Assembly: GCF_900142085.1 (NCBI RefSeq)
Contig: NZ_FQZQ01000011.1
Span: 1-64,000 of the forward strand
Length of the DNA: 64,000 nucleotides
Direction: 5' to 3'
Source of the DNA: Shimia gijangensis
Lineage (GTDB): Bacteria > Pseudomonadota > Alphaproteobacteria > Rhodobacterales > Rhodobacteraceae
The notes below the pieces were generated by a model, which was given only the letters and a program-made list of their open reading frames with translations, searched no databases and was not told the DNA's origin. The translations under genes were made by a program, and so were the position numbers. Shown here piece by piece: positions 46,806-56,450 of the stretch (its first letter is position 1; each line of letters begins with the position of its first letter).

Positions 46806-46971
46806 TTGGGCTCTCCATAAAAAGTCTGGCAAAGATGTAGCCAAACGGTGGGCGGCTGCAAGGCGAGAAGCGCTCGGGCGGGCGCAGTTTCTTGTGAATA
46901 TTGAAAGTTTTTCAGCCAAAGCGACATAAACCGTTTTGTTGCCTATAGGAAACTTCTGCTCTAAATCGGAT

Positions 46972-46981
46972 CGGTATACCG
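46972..46981. promoter_or_regulatory. CGGTATACCG palindrome upstream of glcB
   Basis: Ten-base perfect palindrome ending 31 bases before the glcB start. The same ten bases occur at 49721-49730 upstream of the GlcG-like gene. The GTATAC core resembles operators of FCD-type GntR regulators, the class that contains GlcC. Confidence 0.5.
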
Positions 46982-47012
46982 TCGTGCACTTATGGAATTT
47001 GGAGCCGCCAGC

Positions 47013-49160
47013 ATGGTCAATAGAATTGAGAAATCCGGATTGCAGGTCGATCCCCGCCTGGTTGATTTCATTGAGGGGCAAGCTTTGCCCGGAACCGGAA
47101 TTTCTGATGATGCATTCTGGGCGGGATTTGACCGTATGGTGCAGGACCTGGGACAAGAGAACCAGGCGCTGCTGGACACCCGTGAAGCCTTGCAAAGCAA
47201 GATTGACGCCTGGCACATCGCCCATCGCGATCAGCCTCACGATCACGAGGCATACACCGCGTTCCTGCAAGAGATTGGCTACCTTCTGCCAGAGGGCGAC
47301 GCATTTGAAATTGAAACTGATAATGTCGACCCCGAGATCGCTCAGGTTCCGGGACCTCAGTTGGTCGTGCCAATCACCAATGCGCGCTATGCGTTGAATG
47401 CAGCCAATGCCCGTTGGGGGAGCTTGTATGACGGGCTTTATGGCACGGACGCGATGGGCTCCACGCCCCCGGCTGGCGGATATAACAAAGGCCACGGCGC
47501 CCGTGTTGTGGCCCGGGCGCGCGTGTTTCTGGACGAAGCTTTTCCGATTGAAGGGCTAAGTCATGCAGATGCGCGGCGCTATCATGTGCGCGATGGGGCC
47601 TTGCTGGTGGATGATCTGCCGCTGATGCAGCCTGAGAAATTTGCCGGATACCGTGGCAATCCCAAAGCGCCGGATGCGGTGCTTTTGGTCAATCATGGTC
47701 TGCACGTGGAATTGGTGTTTGACCGGGCACATTTCATTGGTAGCCACGATCAGGCCGGACTGGCAGACGTGCGGCTGGAAAGCGCGATGTCGGCCATTAT
47801 GGACTGCGAAGATTCCGTGGCCTGTGTGGATGCAGAAGACAAAGTGCAGGCCTATGGCAACTGGCTGGGCCTGATGAAGGGCGATCTGACCGAAGAAGTC
47901 GCCAAGGGCGGCCAAAGCTTTACCCGCAGACTGAATACGGATGTGGCCTATGTGGCGCCGGATGGCAGTGACCTGACCCTAAAAACCCGCGCCCTGATGC
48001 TGGTGCGCAACGTCGGCCATCTGATGACCAATCCGGCGGTTCTGGATGCAGATGGCAAGGAAGTATTCGAAGGTCTGATGGACGCGTTGATCACCACCAC
48101 GATTGCCATGCACGACTTGCAGCGCGCGGGTGGCAATTCGGTGCATGGGTCTGTCTATGTGGTGAAACCCAAGATGCACGGCCCCGAGGAAGTGGCGTTT
48201 GCCGTGCGCAGCTTTGATATGGTCGAGGACATTCTCGGCCTGCCGCGCAACACGGTAAAAATCGGCATCATGGATGAAGAGCGCCGCACGTCGGTGAACC
48301 TCAAACAATGCATTCGTGCCGCAAAATCACGTGTCGCCTTTATCAACACCGGATTTCTGGATCGCACGGGCGACGAAATTCACACCTCGATGGAAGCGGG
48401 GCCGTTCAGCCGTAAAGATTTCATCAAGCGCAAAGGCTGGATCGGCGCTTACGAAAACCGCAACGTCGATATCGGGTTGGAATGCGGGCTGCAGGGCAGG
48501 GCGCAGATTGGCAAGGGCATGTGGGCCATGCCGGACATGATGAACGCCATGCTGGAGCAAAAGATCGAACACCCCAAGTCGGGCGCGAACTGTGCCTGGG
48601 TGCCAAGCCCCACAGCGGCGACGTTGCACGCGTTGCATTATCACAAGGTGAATGTGTTTGCGGTGCAGGATAAGCTGCGCGCCGGCGGACGGCGGGCACA
48701 TGTAGATGGCATTCTGGATATTCCGTTGGCGACGTTCCGTAAATGGACACCCGCACAGATCGCCAACGAGGTTGAGAACAACGCACAGGGCATTCTGGGC
48801 TATGTGGTGCGCTGGATCGACCATGGGGTTGGTTGTTCCAAAGTGCCGGACATTCACGATGTCGGCCTGATGGAGGACCGTGCGACTTGCCGGATATCGG
48901 CGCAGCACGTGGCCAACTGGCTGCACCATGACATCGTCACCGAGGCACAGGTGATGCAGGCATTGCAAAAAATGGCGGCCGTTGTGGATCGTCAGAATGC
49001 AAATGACCCGACCTACACGCCGATGGCGCCCGGCTTTGACGGCATCGCTTTTCAGGCGGCCTGTGATCTGGTGTTCAAGGGGCGGGTGCAGCCTTCGGGC
49101 TATACCGAGCCGGTGCTGCACGCACGGCGGTTGGAATTGAAATCAAGTCTTGGTGCCTGA
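47013..49160 (+). CDS. glcB: Malate synthase G
   Basis: 715 residues from the ATG at 47013 (GGAG eight bases before); an ATG at 46992 is the alternative. Condenses glyoxylate with acetyl-CoA to malate. Signatures include [31 protein letters not shown], the active-site segment [40 protein letters not shown] and [20 protein letters not shown]. Size is that of the single-chain G isoform, larger than malate synthase A. Isocitrate lyase is not in the window. A strong terminator follows. Confidence 0.97.
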   Translation: MVNRIEKSGLQVDPRLVDFIEGQALPGTGISDDAFWAGFDRMVQDLGQENQALLDTREALQSKIDAWHIAHRDQPHDHEAYTAFLQEIGYLLPEGDAFEIETDNVDPEIAQVPGPQLVVPITNARYALNAANARWGSLYDGLYGTDAMGSTPPAGGYNKGHGARVVARARVFLDEAFPIEGLSHADARRYHVRDGALLVDDLPLMQPEKFAGYRGNPKAPDAVLLVNHGLHVELVFDRAHFIGSHDQAGLADVRLESAMSAIMDCEDSVACVDAEDKVQAYGNWLGLMKGDLTEEVAKGGQSFTRRLNTDVAYVAPDGSDLTLKTRALMLVRNVGHLMTNPAVLDADGKEVFEGLMDALITTTIAMHDLQRAGGNSVHGSVYVVKPKMHGPEEVAFAVRSFDMVEDILGLPRNTVKIGIMDEERRTSVNLKQCIRAAKSRVAFINTGFLDRTGDEIHTSMEAGPFSRKDFIKRKGWIGAYENRNVDIGLECGLQGRAQIGKGMWAMPDMMNAMLEQKIEHPKSGANCAWVPSPTAATLHALHYHKVNVFAVQDKLRAGGRRAHVDGILDIPLATFRKWTPAQIANEVENNAQGILGYVVRWIDHGVGCSKVPDIHDVGLMEDRATCRISAQHVANWLHHDIVTEAQVMQALQKMAAVVDRQNANDPTYTPMAPGFDGIAFQAACDLVFKGRVQPSGYTEPVLHARRLELKSSLGA

Positions 49161-49182
49161 CAGAAGGTGTACAAGACGAGTT

Positions 49183-49218
49183 TTGGGAAATCGGTTTTAC
49201 CCGGTTTCCCAATTTTTT
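49183..49218 (+). terminator. Strong intrinsic terminator after glcB
   Basis: Twelve-pair stem (TTGGGAAATCGG / CCGGTTTCCCAA, one G-T pair) with a six-base loop, followed by TTTTTTA. It ends inside the stop of the convergent SnoaL-like gene. Confidence 0.9.
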
Positions 49219-49599
49219 ATTTGCCTTCGACCTGACGGGCGTAATCTTCTGCGTCAAACCAACCGCGCGACGAGTTGACAATGGGACCGTCGCCAATTTC
49301 CCATTCCTCCCACCCATGCACCGTGAGAGGGTTTCCGGTTGCGGCATCATGGCCGGGGAATGTCCAGACAAAGATGGCATGGGTGCCGGAGCAACGCAGG
49401 TCAGTGTCAAATCCGGAACATCTGCATAAAACCCGGCCGCCATGTCGCGGACACGAGACCGGCCATTCCAAGGATCACCTTTGTTGATGATGATGTCTCC
49501 GTTTTCGGCATAAAACGACGCGACGGCATCGGCGGATTTCGAATTCCAAGCCGCGGTGTAATCTGCTGCCACCTTTTTGATTGCTGTTTGGTTCGTCAT
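49217..49599 (-). pseudogene. SnoaL/NTF2-like gene with a frameshift
   Basis: The start MTNQTAIKKVAADYTAAWNS and the following GDIIINKGDPWNGRSRVRD and FYADVPDLTL read in one frame. The continuation THAIFVWTFPGHD, GNPLTVHGWEEWEI and SSRGWFDAEDYARQVEGK is in another frame. Joined, they give a normal small SnoaL-like (NTF2 fold) protein of about 125 residues. The junction is near 49390-49400, where a few bases appear missing. Either a true pseudogene or a sequencing error. The family contains enzymes and ligand-binding proteins; role unknown. Confidence 0.75.
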
Positions 49600-49720
49600 A
49601 TCAAAGTGTTTCCTTTTCAATAATGTCCTGTGTGCACCGCAACCATGGCACGAAAGGCCGATTTCTCCCAAAAATGCCCTTCACCGCCTGACGCTGCGTT
49701 TTCCAAGATCATTGCCGCGA

Positions 49721-49730
49721 CGGTATACCG
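49721..49730. promoter_or_regulatory. CGGTATACCG palindrome upstream of the GlcG-like gene
   Basis: Same ten bases as at 46972-46981, extended here to ACGGTATACCGT. It lies 104 bases before the GlcG-like start, within the divergent region shared with the SnoaL-like gene. Confidence 0.5.
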
Positions 49731-49734
49731 TGAT

Positions 49735-49747
49735 TGACCTTAGGTCA
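49735..49747. promoter_or_regulatory. TGACCT-T-AGGTCA inverted repeat
   Basis: Perfect six-base arms with one central base, five bases from the preceding palindrome. A second operator candidate in the same divergent region; regulator unknown. Confidence 0.35.
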
Positions 49748-49834
49748 TTTTCGATTGCACTTTCTTGAAAAACCATAATTGTCGCCCCGGCGGTCTCCAT
49801 GCAGATTGCCGCGAACGAAAAAAGGAAAGCCCTC

Positions 49835-50263
49835 GTGACCGAAATAACACTCCGCAAAGCCCGTACCATCATTCGCAAAGCGCTGGAAAAAGGGCGCGAG
49901 ATAGACCTGAAGCCACTGTCGGTTGTGGTGGTGGACGGCGGTGGTCACGTCCAGGCGTTTGAGCGCGAAGATGGCGCACCTGCGGGGCGGTTTCAGATTG
50001 CCTTTGGCAAAGCGTATGGCGCGGTGGTGATCGGGGTTCCCAGTTCAAAGCTTGTTGATATGGCGCTTGAGAGGCCGCATTTCGTGAATGCCCTGAGTGG
50101 CGTGTACGATGGCAAGATCGTACCTGTGGCGGGTGGTGTTCTTGTGCGTGACAAAAAGGGGGCCTTGATTGGCGCCGTCGGAGTCACCGGGGACACCTCG
50201 GACAATGACGCGGCGGCAGCTTTGGCGGGAATTGAGGCCGCCGGGCTGATCGGCGAAGCCTAG
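49835..50263 (+). CDS. GlcG/HbpS family protein
   Basis: 142 residues from the GTG at 49835, chosen because AAAGGA lies eight bases before it; an ATG at 49799 would add 12 residues. GlcG/HbpS fold: TLRKARTIIRKALEKG, LSVVVVDGGGHVQAFERED, FGKAYGAVVIG and VAGGVLVRDKKGALIGAVGV. Members bind haem or cobalamin, or are encoded in glycolate operons (E. coli glcG). The shared operator-like palindrome with glcB supports a glycolate/glyoxylate link. Confidence 0.88.
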   Translation: MTEITLRKARTIIRKALEKGREIDLKPLSVVVVDGGGHVQAFEREDGAPAGRFQIAFGKAYGAVVIGVPSSKLVDMALERPHFVNALSGVYDGKIVPVAGGVLVRDKKGALIGAVGVTGDTSDNDAAAALAGIEAAGLIGEA

Positions 50264-50334
50264 GGGACGCTACCTCTTTGCCATTGTCGCGCGTCAGGCC
50301 TATGTTGACCTGCGAACAGGCAAGTGAGGACACT

Positions 50335-51114
50335 ATGGCGCGACCCATCGTTGGTATTATTGGCAATCAATATCTGTTGAACGACCAGTACCCGGCCCAT
50401 GCCGGTGGCACGATGAATTCCGAGGCAATCTCGGGGGTGTCGGGCTGTATGCCTTTGTTGATCCCAGCTGACCCACGGTTTGTTTCGGTGGAAGAGCTGC
50501 AAGAGCGTTGCGACGGCTTTTTGCTGACAGGTGGGCGGCCCAATGTGCATCCTGAACACTACGGAGAAACGGCGACCGATGCGCACGGTGAATTTGACCG
50601 TGCCCGTGACGCGATTGTTTTGCCATTGGTGCGGGCTTGTGTTGAGAGCGGGCAGCCGTTTTTTGGAATTTGCCGGGGTTTTCAAGAAGTTAACGTGGCG
50701 ATGGGTGGATCTCTATACCCTGAAATCCGCGATCTACCGGGGCGGGACAATCACCGGATGCCGCCCGACGGTACGCTGGAAGAGAAATTTGCTCTGCGCC
50801 ACAGTGTTGAGTTTTCACAAGGTGGCACGTTCCATCAATTGTTCGGGTCGCAGACCGTGATGACCAACACGTTGCATGGGCAAGGGATCAAACGGGCAGG
50901 CACGCGGGTGGTGGTCGACGGACATGCGCCGGACGGTACGCCCGAGGCGATTTTTATCAAAGATGCTCCGGGCTTTACTCTGTCAGTGCAATGGCACCCT
51001 GAATGGGGCGCGGCCAATGACCCGGTGTCGCGACCGTTGTTCAAGGCCTTTGGCACGGCGGTTCAGGCATGGGCCTCGGGGCGGCAGGCCACATCAGTGT
51101 TGAAATCAACCTGA
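50335..51114 (+). CDS. Class I glutamine amidotransferase, gamma-Glu-GABA hydrolase (PuuD-like)
   Basis: 259 residues from the ATG at 50335 (GTGAGGA upstream). Catalytic triad visible: C113 in [17 protein letters not shown], and H221 with E223 in [26 protein letters not shown] is the oxyanion side. Family members hydrolyse gamma-glutamyl-GABA in putrescine degradation or related gamma-glutamyl compounds. No putrescine genes adjoin it. Its 3' end overlaps the convergent RTX gene by nine bases. Confidence 0.88.
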   Translation: MARPIVGIIGNQYLLNDQYPAHAGGTMNSEAISGVSGCMPLLIPADPRFVSVEELQERCDGFLLTGGRPNVHPEHYGETATDAHGEFDRARDAIVLPLVRACVESGQPFFGICRGFQEVNVAMGGSLYPEIRDLPGRDNHRMPPDGTLEEKFALRHSVEFSQGGTFHQLFGSQTVMTNTLHGQGIKRAGTRVVVDGHAPDGTPEAIFIKDAPGFTLSVQWHPEWGAANDPVSRPLFKAFGTAVQAWASGRQATSVLKST

Positions 51115-53556
51115 GGCCCTAACCAGCTCTGGTGTTGGAGCAATTAGGTCATTGGCAGGCAGCAACAGGCGGGCCTCAATGCCGCGCAGGCAACGTCGCG
51201 CTGTTTCTCCATAAGCCGAAACATCGCCACGCAGGTGTGGGAATGCCTGGAACATGGCTTCACGGGCGCGGTCGTCCATCGATTGAATGGAGTAATCCGT
51301 GGCATAGAAGCTCTCGGTAGGTACGCCTTCCGCGAATACGATCTGATGGCTGTCGAGCATCATGTGAATGTAAGTGACCCTGTCACAGTACTGGCGGGTA
51401 ACGGAATGGCCATTCACCATATGTTTGGCCGCAACCAGAACTTCATGGTCGCCAAACAACAACTCTGAGCGCCAGTCAGCCATCAAAAACCGGTGCTGCG
51501 GCGACACAAGCAACGGTCGCTCCGCACCCGGAAGAGCATCCGGCGTCAGCAGGATAGGAGCATATTCGCCACTGCCGTCCATCTCGCTTGAACCAATCCA
51601 GCGGATCGGTTGCAGACCGTTGTCCTCAGTCAGAACCATGTCTCCGGCTGTCAGAGTTTCGACCGGACGCATGCCGCGATCGGTCATGATCAGCGTGCCG
51701 GGTGTAAAGCAGATCGGAGGCAGGATAGAGGTCCCACTGGTATCCTGAACGTCTTCGATCTCGGAAAAGTGGACAATGGTGCCATCCAGCAATTGAACTG
51801 TGCCGGAATACCCGCCCGCAGCATCGTCTGTGTTGGTCAGGTTAAAGGTGGCAACATCGGCAAGATCGCCGAGATTCAGGATATCGCCATTGGTTTCGTC
51901 ACCTTCGCCGCCTGTGACGTAGATGTCGCTGATGCTTTCGCCCAGATCTGAGACATAGAACAGGTCGTCGCCATCGCCGCCCACCGCCGTGTCGCCATGC
52001 GAAATATCGAAAGTGTCAGCACCTGCGCCACCGGAGAGTTCGTCTGCACCCAGCCCGCCGACCAATGAATCGCTGCCAGCGTTGCCAAACAGGCTGTCGT
52101 CACCCTCACCACCAAGCACCGTATCCTGACCGCTGCCACCGCGCAGTTCATCGTTGCCGATGCCGCCTTCAAGACTGTCGTCGTCGTTGCCGCCGCGCAA
52201 TGTGTCGGACCCTGCGCCACCGATGAGCGTATCTTCGCCAGAGTTGCCGCGAAGGTCATCATTGCCTTCACCGCCATCCAGAGAGTCGTCGCCAGAGCGG
52301 CCGTAAAGAGTATCGTTGCCTTCGCCGCCTTCCAAAAGATCATTGCCGCCGCCGCCGTCGAGCCTGTCGTCGCCGAAGTCGCCGAAAAGTGTGTCATCGC
52401 CGGCTCCGCCATCAAGCGTGTCATCGCCGCCATAAGCGTAGGTCGTGTCAAAATTGATGTTTGAAAACCATATGGCCTGAGTGCCATTCAAGGCGTTTGC
52501 GTATTCGATTTCGATATAGGAAACCGGGCCGGAAATCTCGACAAGGATCGAGCCGTTCTGATCTGCCTGAGATTCACCTACGGTCGCTGCCGTAACTGTA
52601 TTGCCCAGCAATGTGTCATTGCCGCTGATTGTGATGGAGACTGTGACGGGATTATTATCCGCATCAAAGGCATTGATCGTCACATTGTCGAGGTGATTGG
52701 CATTGCCCCAGTCGATGTCTGAAATCCGGAATGAGACATTTTCGGCCTCATCAGCCACATCACTGCCAGTGGCCGCCGCAAAGGAAATTGTTGTGCGCGA
52801 GGTATCACCGTCGCCGTCGCCGTAAATATACAGCGATGAATTGGTGTCAAAATCTTCGCCGGTGCCGACATAGATTTCATCTGTGGATTCGATTTGAAAA
52901 TCAGTGGTGTTGTTGCCGGTGGCTTCAAAGGAAACGGTAACATCCATCTCGCCGGTGTTTTGGGTAAACCCGGCGGTGACGCTTTGTTCGTCTGTGCCTT
53001 GCGCGCTCCAGTCCAGGGTTTCGCTGGTGCCATTTTCTTCACGGTCGCCATGCAACACGTCATTGCCATCGCCACCTTCGATGCTGTCGTTGTCACCTCC
53101 GCCATAGACAAGGTCGTCGCCATCACCCGACTGAATGGTGTCATCACCGTTGCGTGCATAGACGGTGTCGTTCATTCCGTCGACTCCACCTCCGTTGCCA
53201 TCGTCGATGGCATCGCCTTGGTTGTCGACATAGGTGTCGTCGATCAGATCGCCCCCGCCAGTCCCAAGGATCACACCGTCCTGCGAAGTATAGGTGGGGG
53301 CCGCGGTCACTTCGGCAGATGTCAGGGTGGTTACTGCACCATAATCCGGCACAAAATAGACGTTTCCGTCCGTCGCGAGATAGTAAACTCCGGGTTCAGA
53401 TTCATCCGTGAAGGTGGTGCCGCCCCAGGTGCCGGACCAGATCCAGTTGCCTGCGCCCAGATTGGTGTCCGTATCAAACGTCGTCCAGCCGTCAACGATC
53501 GCGTCGCTGACGTCCAGATTGTAATCGCCCAGTGTGACTAAATACCCGGAAGGCAT
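51106..53556 (-). CDS. Secreted RTX calcium-binding protein with a C-terminal Hint domain
   Basis: 816 residues, acidic, no Sec signal. Two blocks of GGxGxDxLx nonapeptides: a short one near residues 130-170 and a long one of about 15 units near 385-520. Between them is a beta-rich segment with no known match by eye. The C-terminal 200 residues form a Hint domain beginning [20 protein letters not shown] and continuing to [11 protein letters not shown] and [19 protein letters not shown]. Such proteins leave the cell by type I secretion and the Hint part may self-cleave. No type I transporter is in the window. Stand-alone transcription unit. Confidence 0.88.
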   Translation of the reverse strand: MPSGYLVTLGDYNLDVSDAIVDGWTTFDTDTNLGAGNWIWSGTWGGTTFTDESEPGVYYLATDGNVYFVPDYGAVTTLTSAEVTAAPTYTSQDGVILGTGGGDLIDDTYVDNQGDAIDDGNGGGVDGMNDTVYARNGDDTIQSGDGDDLVYGGGDNDSIEGGDGNDVLHGDREENGTSETLDWSAQGTDEQSVTAGFTQNTGEMDVTVSFEATGNNTTDFQIESTDEIYVGTGEDFDTNSSLYIYGDGDGDTSRTTISFAAATGSDVADEAENVSFRISDIDWGNANHLDNVTINAFDADNNPVTVSITISGNDTLLGNTVTAATVGESQADQNGSILVEISGPVSYIEIEYANALNGTQAIWFSNINFDTTYAYGGDDTLDGGAGDDTLFGDFGDDRLDGGGGNDLLEGGEGNDTLYGRSGDDSLDGGEGNDDLRGNSGEDTLIGGAGSDTLRGGNDDDSLEGGIGNDELRGGSGQDTVLGGEGDDSLFGNAGSDSLVGGLGADELSGGAGADTFDISHGDTAVGGDGDDLFYVSDLGESISDIYVTGGEGDETNGDILNLGDLADVATFNLTNTDDAAGGYSGTVQLLDGTIVHFSEIEDVQDTSGTSILPPICFTPGTLIMTDRGMRPVETLTAGDMVLTEDNGLQPIRWIGSSEMDGSGEYAPILLTPDALPGAERPLLVSPQHRFLMADWRSELLFGDHEVLVAAKHMVNGHSVTRQYCDRVTYIHMMLDSHQIVFAEGVPTESFYATDYSIQSMDDRAREAMFQAFPHLRGDVSAYGETARRCLRGIEARLLLPANDLIAPTPELVRASG

Positions 53557-53646
53557 CTTGCACTCTCCTACTCGCGCGTCCGATTTTGGAGGTCAGTGTT
53601 CCCCAGGCACAGTGTTGCCCTTTTGGAAACAATCGCTGGTCGGTGA

Positions 53647-53718
53647 GGCGAAATTCGGAGAGATTTAAGGAATTGTTCGGAAACAATGTGGCGAAATTGG
53701 GCGGATTGGCGAGAAATT
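53647..53718 (-). promoter_or_regulatory. Repeated boxes upstream of the RTX gene
   Basis: Three AATTTC(TC)GCC boxes read on the minus strand (complements of GGCGAAATT at 53647 and 53690 and GGCGAGAAATT at 53708). Between the first two lies an inverted repeat ATTGTT-CGGA-AACAAT (53672-53687). The set is 90-160 bases before the RTX start; a regulator site is plausible but unproven. Confidence 0.35.
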
Positions 53719-53750
53719 TGGCTGCATTTTACACATGTCTTGGGGGGAAA

Positions 53751-53778
53751 GGGCCGCACTAATGTCGTTGTGCGGCCC
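53751..53778 (-). terminator. Terminator of kynA
   Basis: Perfect nine-base stem GGGCCGCAC / GTGCGGCCC with a ten-base loop, eight bases past the kynA stop. On the minus strand it is followed by TTTCCCC. Confidence 0.7.
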
Positions 53779-53785
53779 AGATGCC

Positions 53786-54619
53786 CTAAAGATCAGTACG
53801 CAAATGCCAAAGCTCAGGAAACAGTTCAACTTCCAGCATGCGTTTGAGGTACGAGATGCCGCCGGTGCCGCCCGTGCCACGTTTGAACCCGATGATGCGT
53901 TCGACTGTTGTGACGTGATTAAATCGCCAACGGCGGAAGTAATCTTCAAAATCCACCAGCTTTTCAGCCAGCTCATAAAGCTCCCAGTTGGATTCGGGGT
54001 CGCGGTAGACCCTGGCCCAAGCCTCGGCGACCTCTGGGCTTTCCTGATGGGTTTCTGCCGTTGCGCGGTTCAGAACCGACGCTGGAAGAGGGAAAGATAC
54101 GTTCAGCGCTTGCATAGCCACATCATAGAGCGATGGGCGGGCCAGCTCCTCGGTGAGGGTTTTCAAAAGATCTTTGCGGTGTTCGTGGGGTTTGAGCATG
54201 TTCTGATTGCGATTGCCCAGCATGAATTCAACAAGTCGATACTGATGCGATTGAAAACCCGAGCTTTGCCCCAAAGCATCGCGGAATCGCGTGTAGTCTG
54301 ACGGCGTCATGGTTCGCAGGACGTCCCATGCGGAATTGAGCTGTTCAAAGATACGCGCCACGCGGGCCAGCATTTTCATTGCGGGTCGTGTCTGCCCTTG
54401 GATCAGACTGTCGCGGGCCGCGGACAACTCGTGAATTGCCAGTCGCATCCAAAGCTCGGAAGTCTGGTGCTGAATGATGAACAGCATTTCGTCGTGGGCG
54501 TCGGACTGAGGGTGTTGCGCGTTCAGAATGGTGTCGATCGACAGGTAGTCGCCATAGGACATACGTCCGTCAAACGACATTTCGGCGCCGTGGTCTTCGG
54601 GATTGATCGGGGTGGTCAT
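53786..54619 (-). CDS. kynA: Tryptophan 2,3-dioxygenase
   Basis: 277 residues. Haem enzyme opening the indole ring of L-tryptophan to N-formylkynurenine. SYGDYLSIDTILNAQHP is the N-terminal signature. H51 in FIIQHQTSELW is the substrate-site histidine and H235 in RFNHVTTVERIIG is the haem ligand. GTGGTGGISYLK is the closing loop. Length fits. It lies 146 bases downstream of kynU with a hairpin between them and a terminator after it. Kynurenine formamidase (kynB) is not present. Confidence 0.96.
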   Translation of the reverse strand: MTTPINPEDHGAEMSFDGRMSYGDYLSIDTILNAQHPQSDAHDEMLFIIQHQTSELWMRLAIHELSAARDSLIQGQTRPAMKMLARVARIFEQLNSAWDVLRTMTPSDYTRFRDALGQSSGFQSHQYRLVEFMLGNRNQNMLKPHEHRKDLLKTLTEELARPSLYDVAMQALNVSFPLPASVLNRATAETHQESPEVAEAWARVYRDPESNWELYELAEKLVDFEDYFRRWRFNHVTTVERIIGFKRGTGGTGGISYLKRMLEVELFPELWHLRTDL

Positions 54620-54709
54620 GAGGTGCTCCTATTCCTTGGTGTTGTTATTTCACGGGAAATGGGCGGACCTCATGTTCAGGGCGCTACAGGCGGCCATGCA
54701 GCGCCAGAG

Positions 54710-54732
54710 ACAGGCCCAGAAGGTGGGCCTGT
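54710..54732. terminator. Hairpin between kynU and kynA
   Basis: Nine-base perfect stem ACAGGCCCA / TGGGCCTGT with a five-base loop, 34 bases after the kynU stop. There is no T run on the minus strand, so it may be a weak terminator or an mRNA-stabilising structure. Confidence 0.4.
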
Positions 54733-54765
54733 AACGTCCTGGCATATGTGCAGTCGGGCGGGCCA

Positions 54766-55959
54766 TCAGGTGACGGCCGATTTCACTTTGTATTCGTCCC
54801 GATCCCAAAGGCGGTTGGTCATGATATCTTCAAGGATTTCAGCGGCGCGCACAACATCGGCTTCGTCGATGTAAAGCGGCGTAAAGCCAAAGCGCATGAT
54901 GTTGGGCGCGCGGAAATCGCCAATCACACCATGCGCAATCAGTGCCTGCATGGCGGGATAGCCATCTTCAAAGGCAAAAGAAACCTGACTGCCACGTGCA
55001 TCGGGATCGCGCGAGGTGGCAAGGGTCAGCTCCGGACAGCGCGCTTCAACCTCGGTGATGAACAGGCTGGTCAGTTCTTGGGATTTCCTGCGCACATCAG
55101 CCATGTTGGTCATGTCCCAGACATCGAGGGCGGAGGACAGAGCCGTCAGCGCCAGAACGGGCGGCGTGCCGACACGCATGCGTTCGATACCGGTGTGAGG
55201 GCGATAGGATTGTTCAAAGGCAAAGGGCGCGTCGTGCCCCAGCCAACCGGACATGGCCGGGCGGGCGGTGTTGGCGTGTTTGGGGTTCACATAGATGAAG
55301 GCGGGCGCGCCGGGGCCACCATTAAAGTACTTATACGTGCAGCCCACAGCAAAGTCGGCTTTGCAGTCAGCCAGTTGCACGTCCGTGGCCCCAGCGGTGT
55401 GTGCCAGATCCCAGACCGTAATGACCCCATGCTCATGGGCTTTGGCGGTAAGAGCTTTCATGTCGTGCAAACGGCCTGTGCGGTAATCAACTTCGGTGAT
55501 CATCATCACGGCGATCTCGTCCGTCAGGTTGGCGGCGACATCTTCGGGGGCGACGACACGCAATTCATAGCCTTTGTCGAGCGACTGGATCAGCCCTTCG
55601 GCCATATATAGGTCAGACGGGAAATTGCCACTGTCTGACAGGATCACCCGACGGTCTGGGTTCAGTTCCACGGCTGAGGCCAGCGCCTGATAGACTTTGA
55701 CAGACAGGGTGTCACCCATGATGACATGGCCGGGTTCGGCCCCGATCAGACGCGCCACGCGATCACCAACCGACGTGGATTGCGCCATCCAGCCAGCGTT
55801 GTTCCAGCCGGTGATCAGCATCTCGCCCCATTCGTCGCGCAGAACCTTTTCCATCGCTGCAGGGGTCGCCTTGGGCAAGGGGCCCAGCGAGTTGCCATCA
55901 AGGTAAATCATGCCCTCGGGCAGGTGGAACATTGCTTTGGTGGCGGCGAAATCGGTCAT
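54766..55959 (-). CDS. kynU: Kynureninase
   Basis: 397 residues. PLP enzyme that cleaves kynurenine to anthranilate and alanine. The PLP lysine is K210 in GCTYKYFNGGPGAP. TVWDLAHTAGA carries the aspartate pairing with the PLP nitrogen. YLDGNSLGPLPKA and SDSGNFPSDLYMAEGL are family signatures. With kynA it forms the tryptophan-to-anthranilate branch. It has its own upstream region (55960-56066) with an inverted repeat. Confidence 0.96.
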   Translation of the reverse strand: MTDFAATKAMFHLPEGMIYLDGNSLGPLPKATPAAMEKVLRDEWGEMLITGWNNAGWMAQSTSVGDRVARLIGAEPGHVIMGDTLSVKVYQALASAVELNPDRRVILSDSGNFPSDLYMAEGLIQSLDKGYELRVVAPEDVAANLTDEIAVMMITEVDYRTGRLHDMKALTAKAHEHGVITVWDLAHTAGATDVQLADCKADFAVGCTYKYFNGGPGAPAFIYVNPKHANTARPAMSGWLGHDAPFAFEQSYRPHTGIERMRVGTPPVLALTALSSALDVWDMTNMADVRRKSQELTSLFITEVEARCPELTLATSRDPDARGSQVSFAFEDGYPAMQALIAHGVIGDFRAPNIMRFGFTPLYIDEADVVRAAEILEDIMTNRLWDRDEYKVKSAVT

Positions 55960-56041
55960 GATGTGTCTCCGGTGTGTCGTGCGTGGTCATTTGCTTAACG
56001 GATCAAATTTTTTGATGCACCAGCAATTATTGTGAAGTGAT

Positions 56042-56060
56042 TCATCAAGTTTCGTGATGA
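56042..56060. promoter_or_regulatory. TCATCA-N7-TGATGA inverted repeat upstream of kynU
   Basis: Perfect six-base arms, 83 bases before the kynU start. Candidate operator; tryptophan catabolic genes in many bacteria are controlled by Lrp-type KynR, but none is encoded here. Confidence 0.35.
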
Positions 56061-56066
56061 TTTATG

Positions 56067-56441
56067 TCAGCCACGCGCAACGGGGATTACAATCCCGAGT
56101 TCCTGCCGCTTTTTCTTGGAAAGCCCTTGGGCGACCAGATCATAGGATAGGCAAAGGTGTTCTTTGAGTTCCGCGTCTGACAGGCCGGGGTCATCGTATT
56201 GCTGCAGCCACTTCATCCCGCGTGACGCCAGATAGGGCGCTGGGCGGATGCCGGGTTGGTCGCCCAGAACCTCAAACACCAAAGGGGACACTTTGAAGGT
56301 GAACGCGTCTTTGCCATCGTTCCAACCGCAGATGGCAAAGACCTTGGGGCCGACTTTCCACACATCTGCATTGCCCCATTGCACCACATGGGATGTGACG
56401 GGTAGGGCGGCGCAAAAGGCGTTGAATTCATCGCGTGTCAT
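56067..56441 (-). CDS. MmcQ/YjbR family protein
   Basis: 124 residues, single domain: MTRDEFNAFCAALP, VVQWGNADVWKVGPKVFAI, FKVSPLVFEVLGDQPG and SYDLVAQGLSKKKRQELG are the family blocks. These small proteins have a DNA-binding-like (CyaY-type) fold but no assigned function. Starts nine bases after the dehydrogenase stop, so both are probably one transcript. Confidence 0.87.
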   Translation of the reverse strand: MTRDEFNAFCAALPVTSHVVQWGNADVWKVGPKVFAICGWNDGKDAFTFKVSPLVFEVLGDQPGIRPAPYLASRGMKWLQQYDDPGLSDAELKEHLCLSYDLVAQGLSKKKRQELGIVIPVARG

Positions 56442-56450
56442 AGTCGCAGT

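Noticed and set aside
46806-47495. 230-codon extension upstream of pepN
   Set aside because: It runs antisense through glcB; PepN's conserved start is at 46805.
52040-52440. Repetitive GC-rich DNA in the RTX gene considered as a separate repeat element
   Set aside because: The periodicity is the 27-bp coding unit for the calcium-binding nonapeptides.
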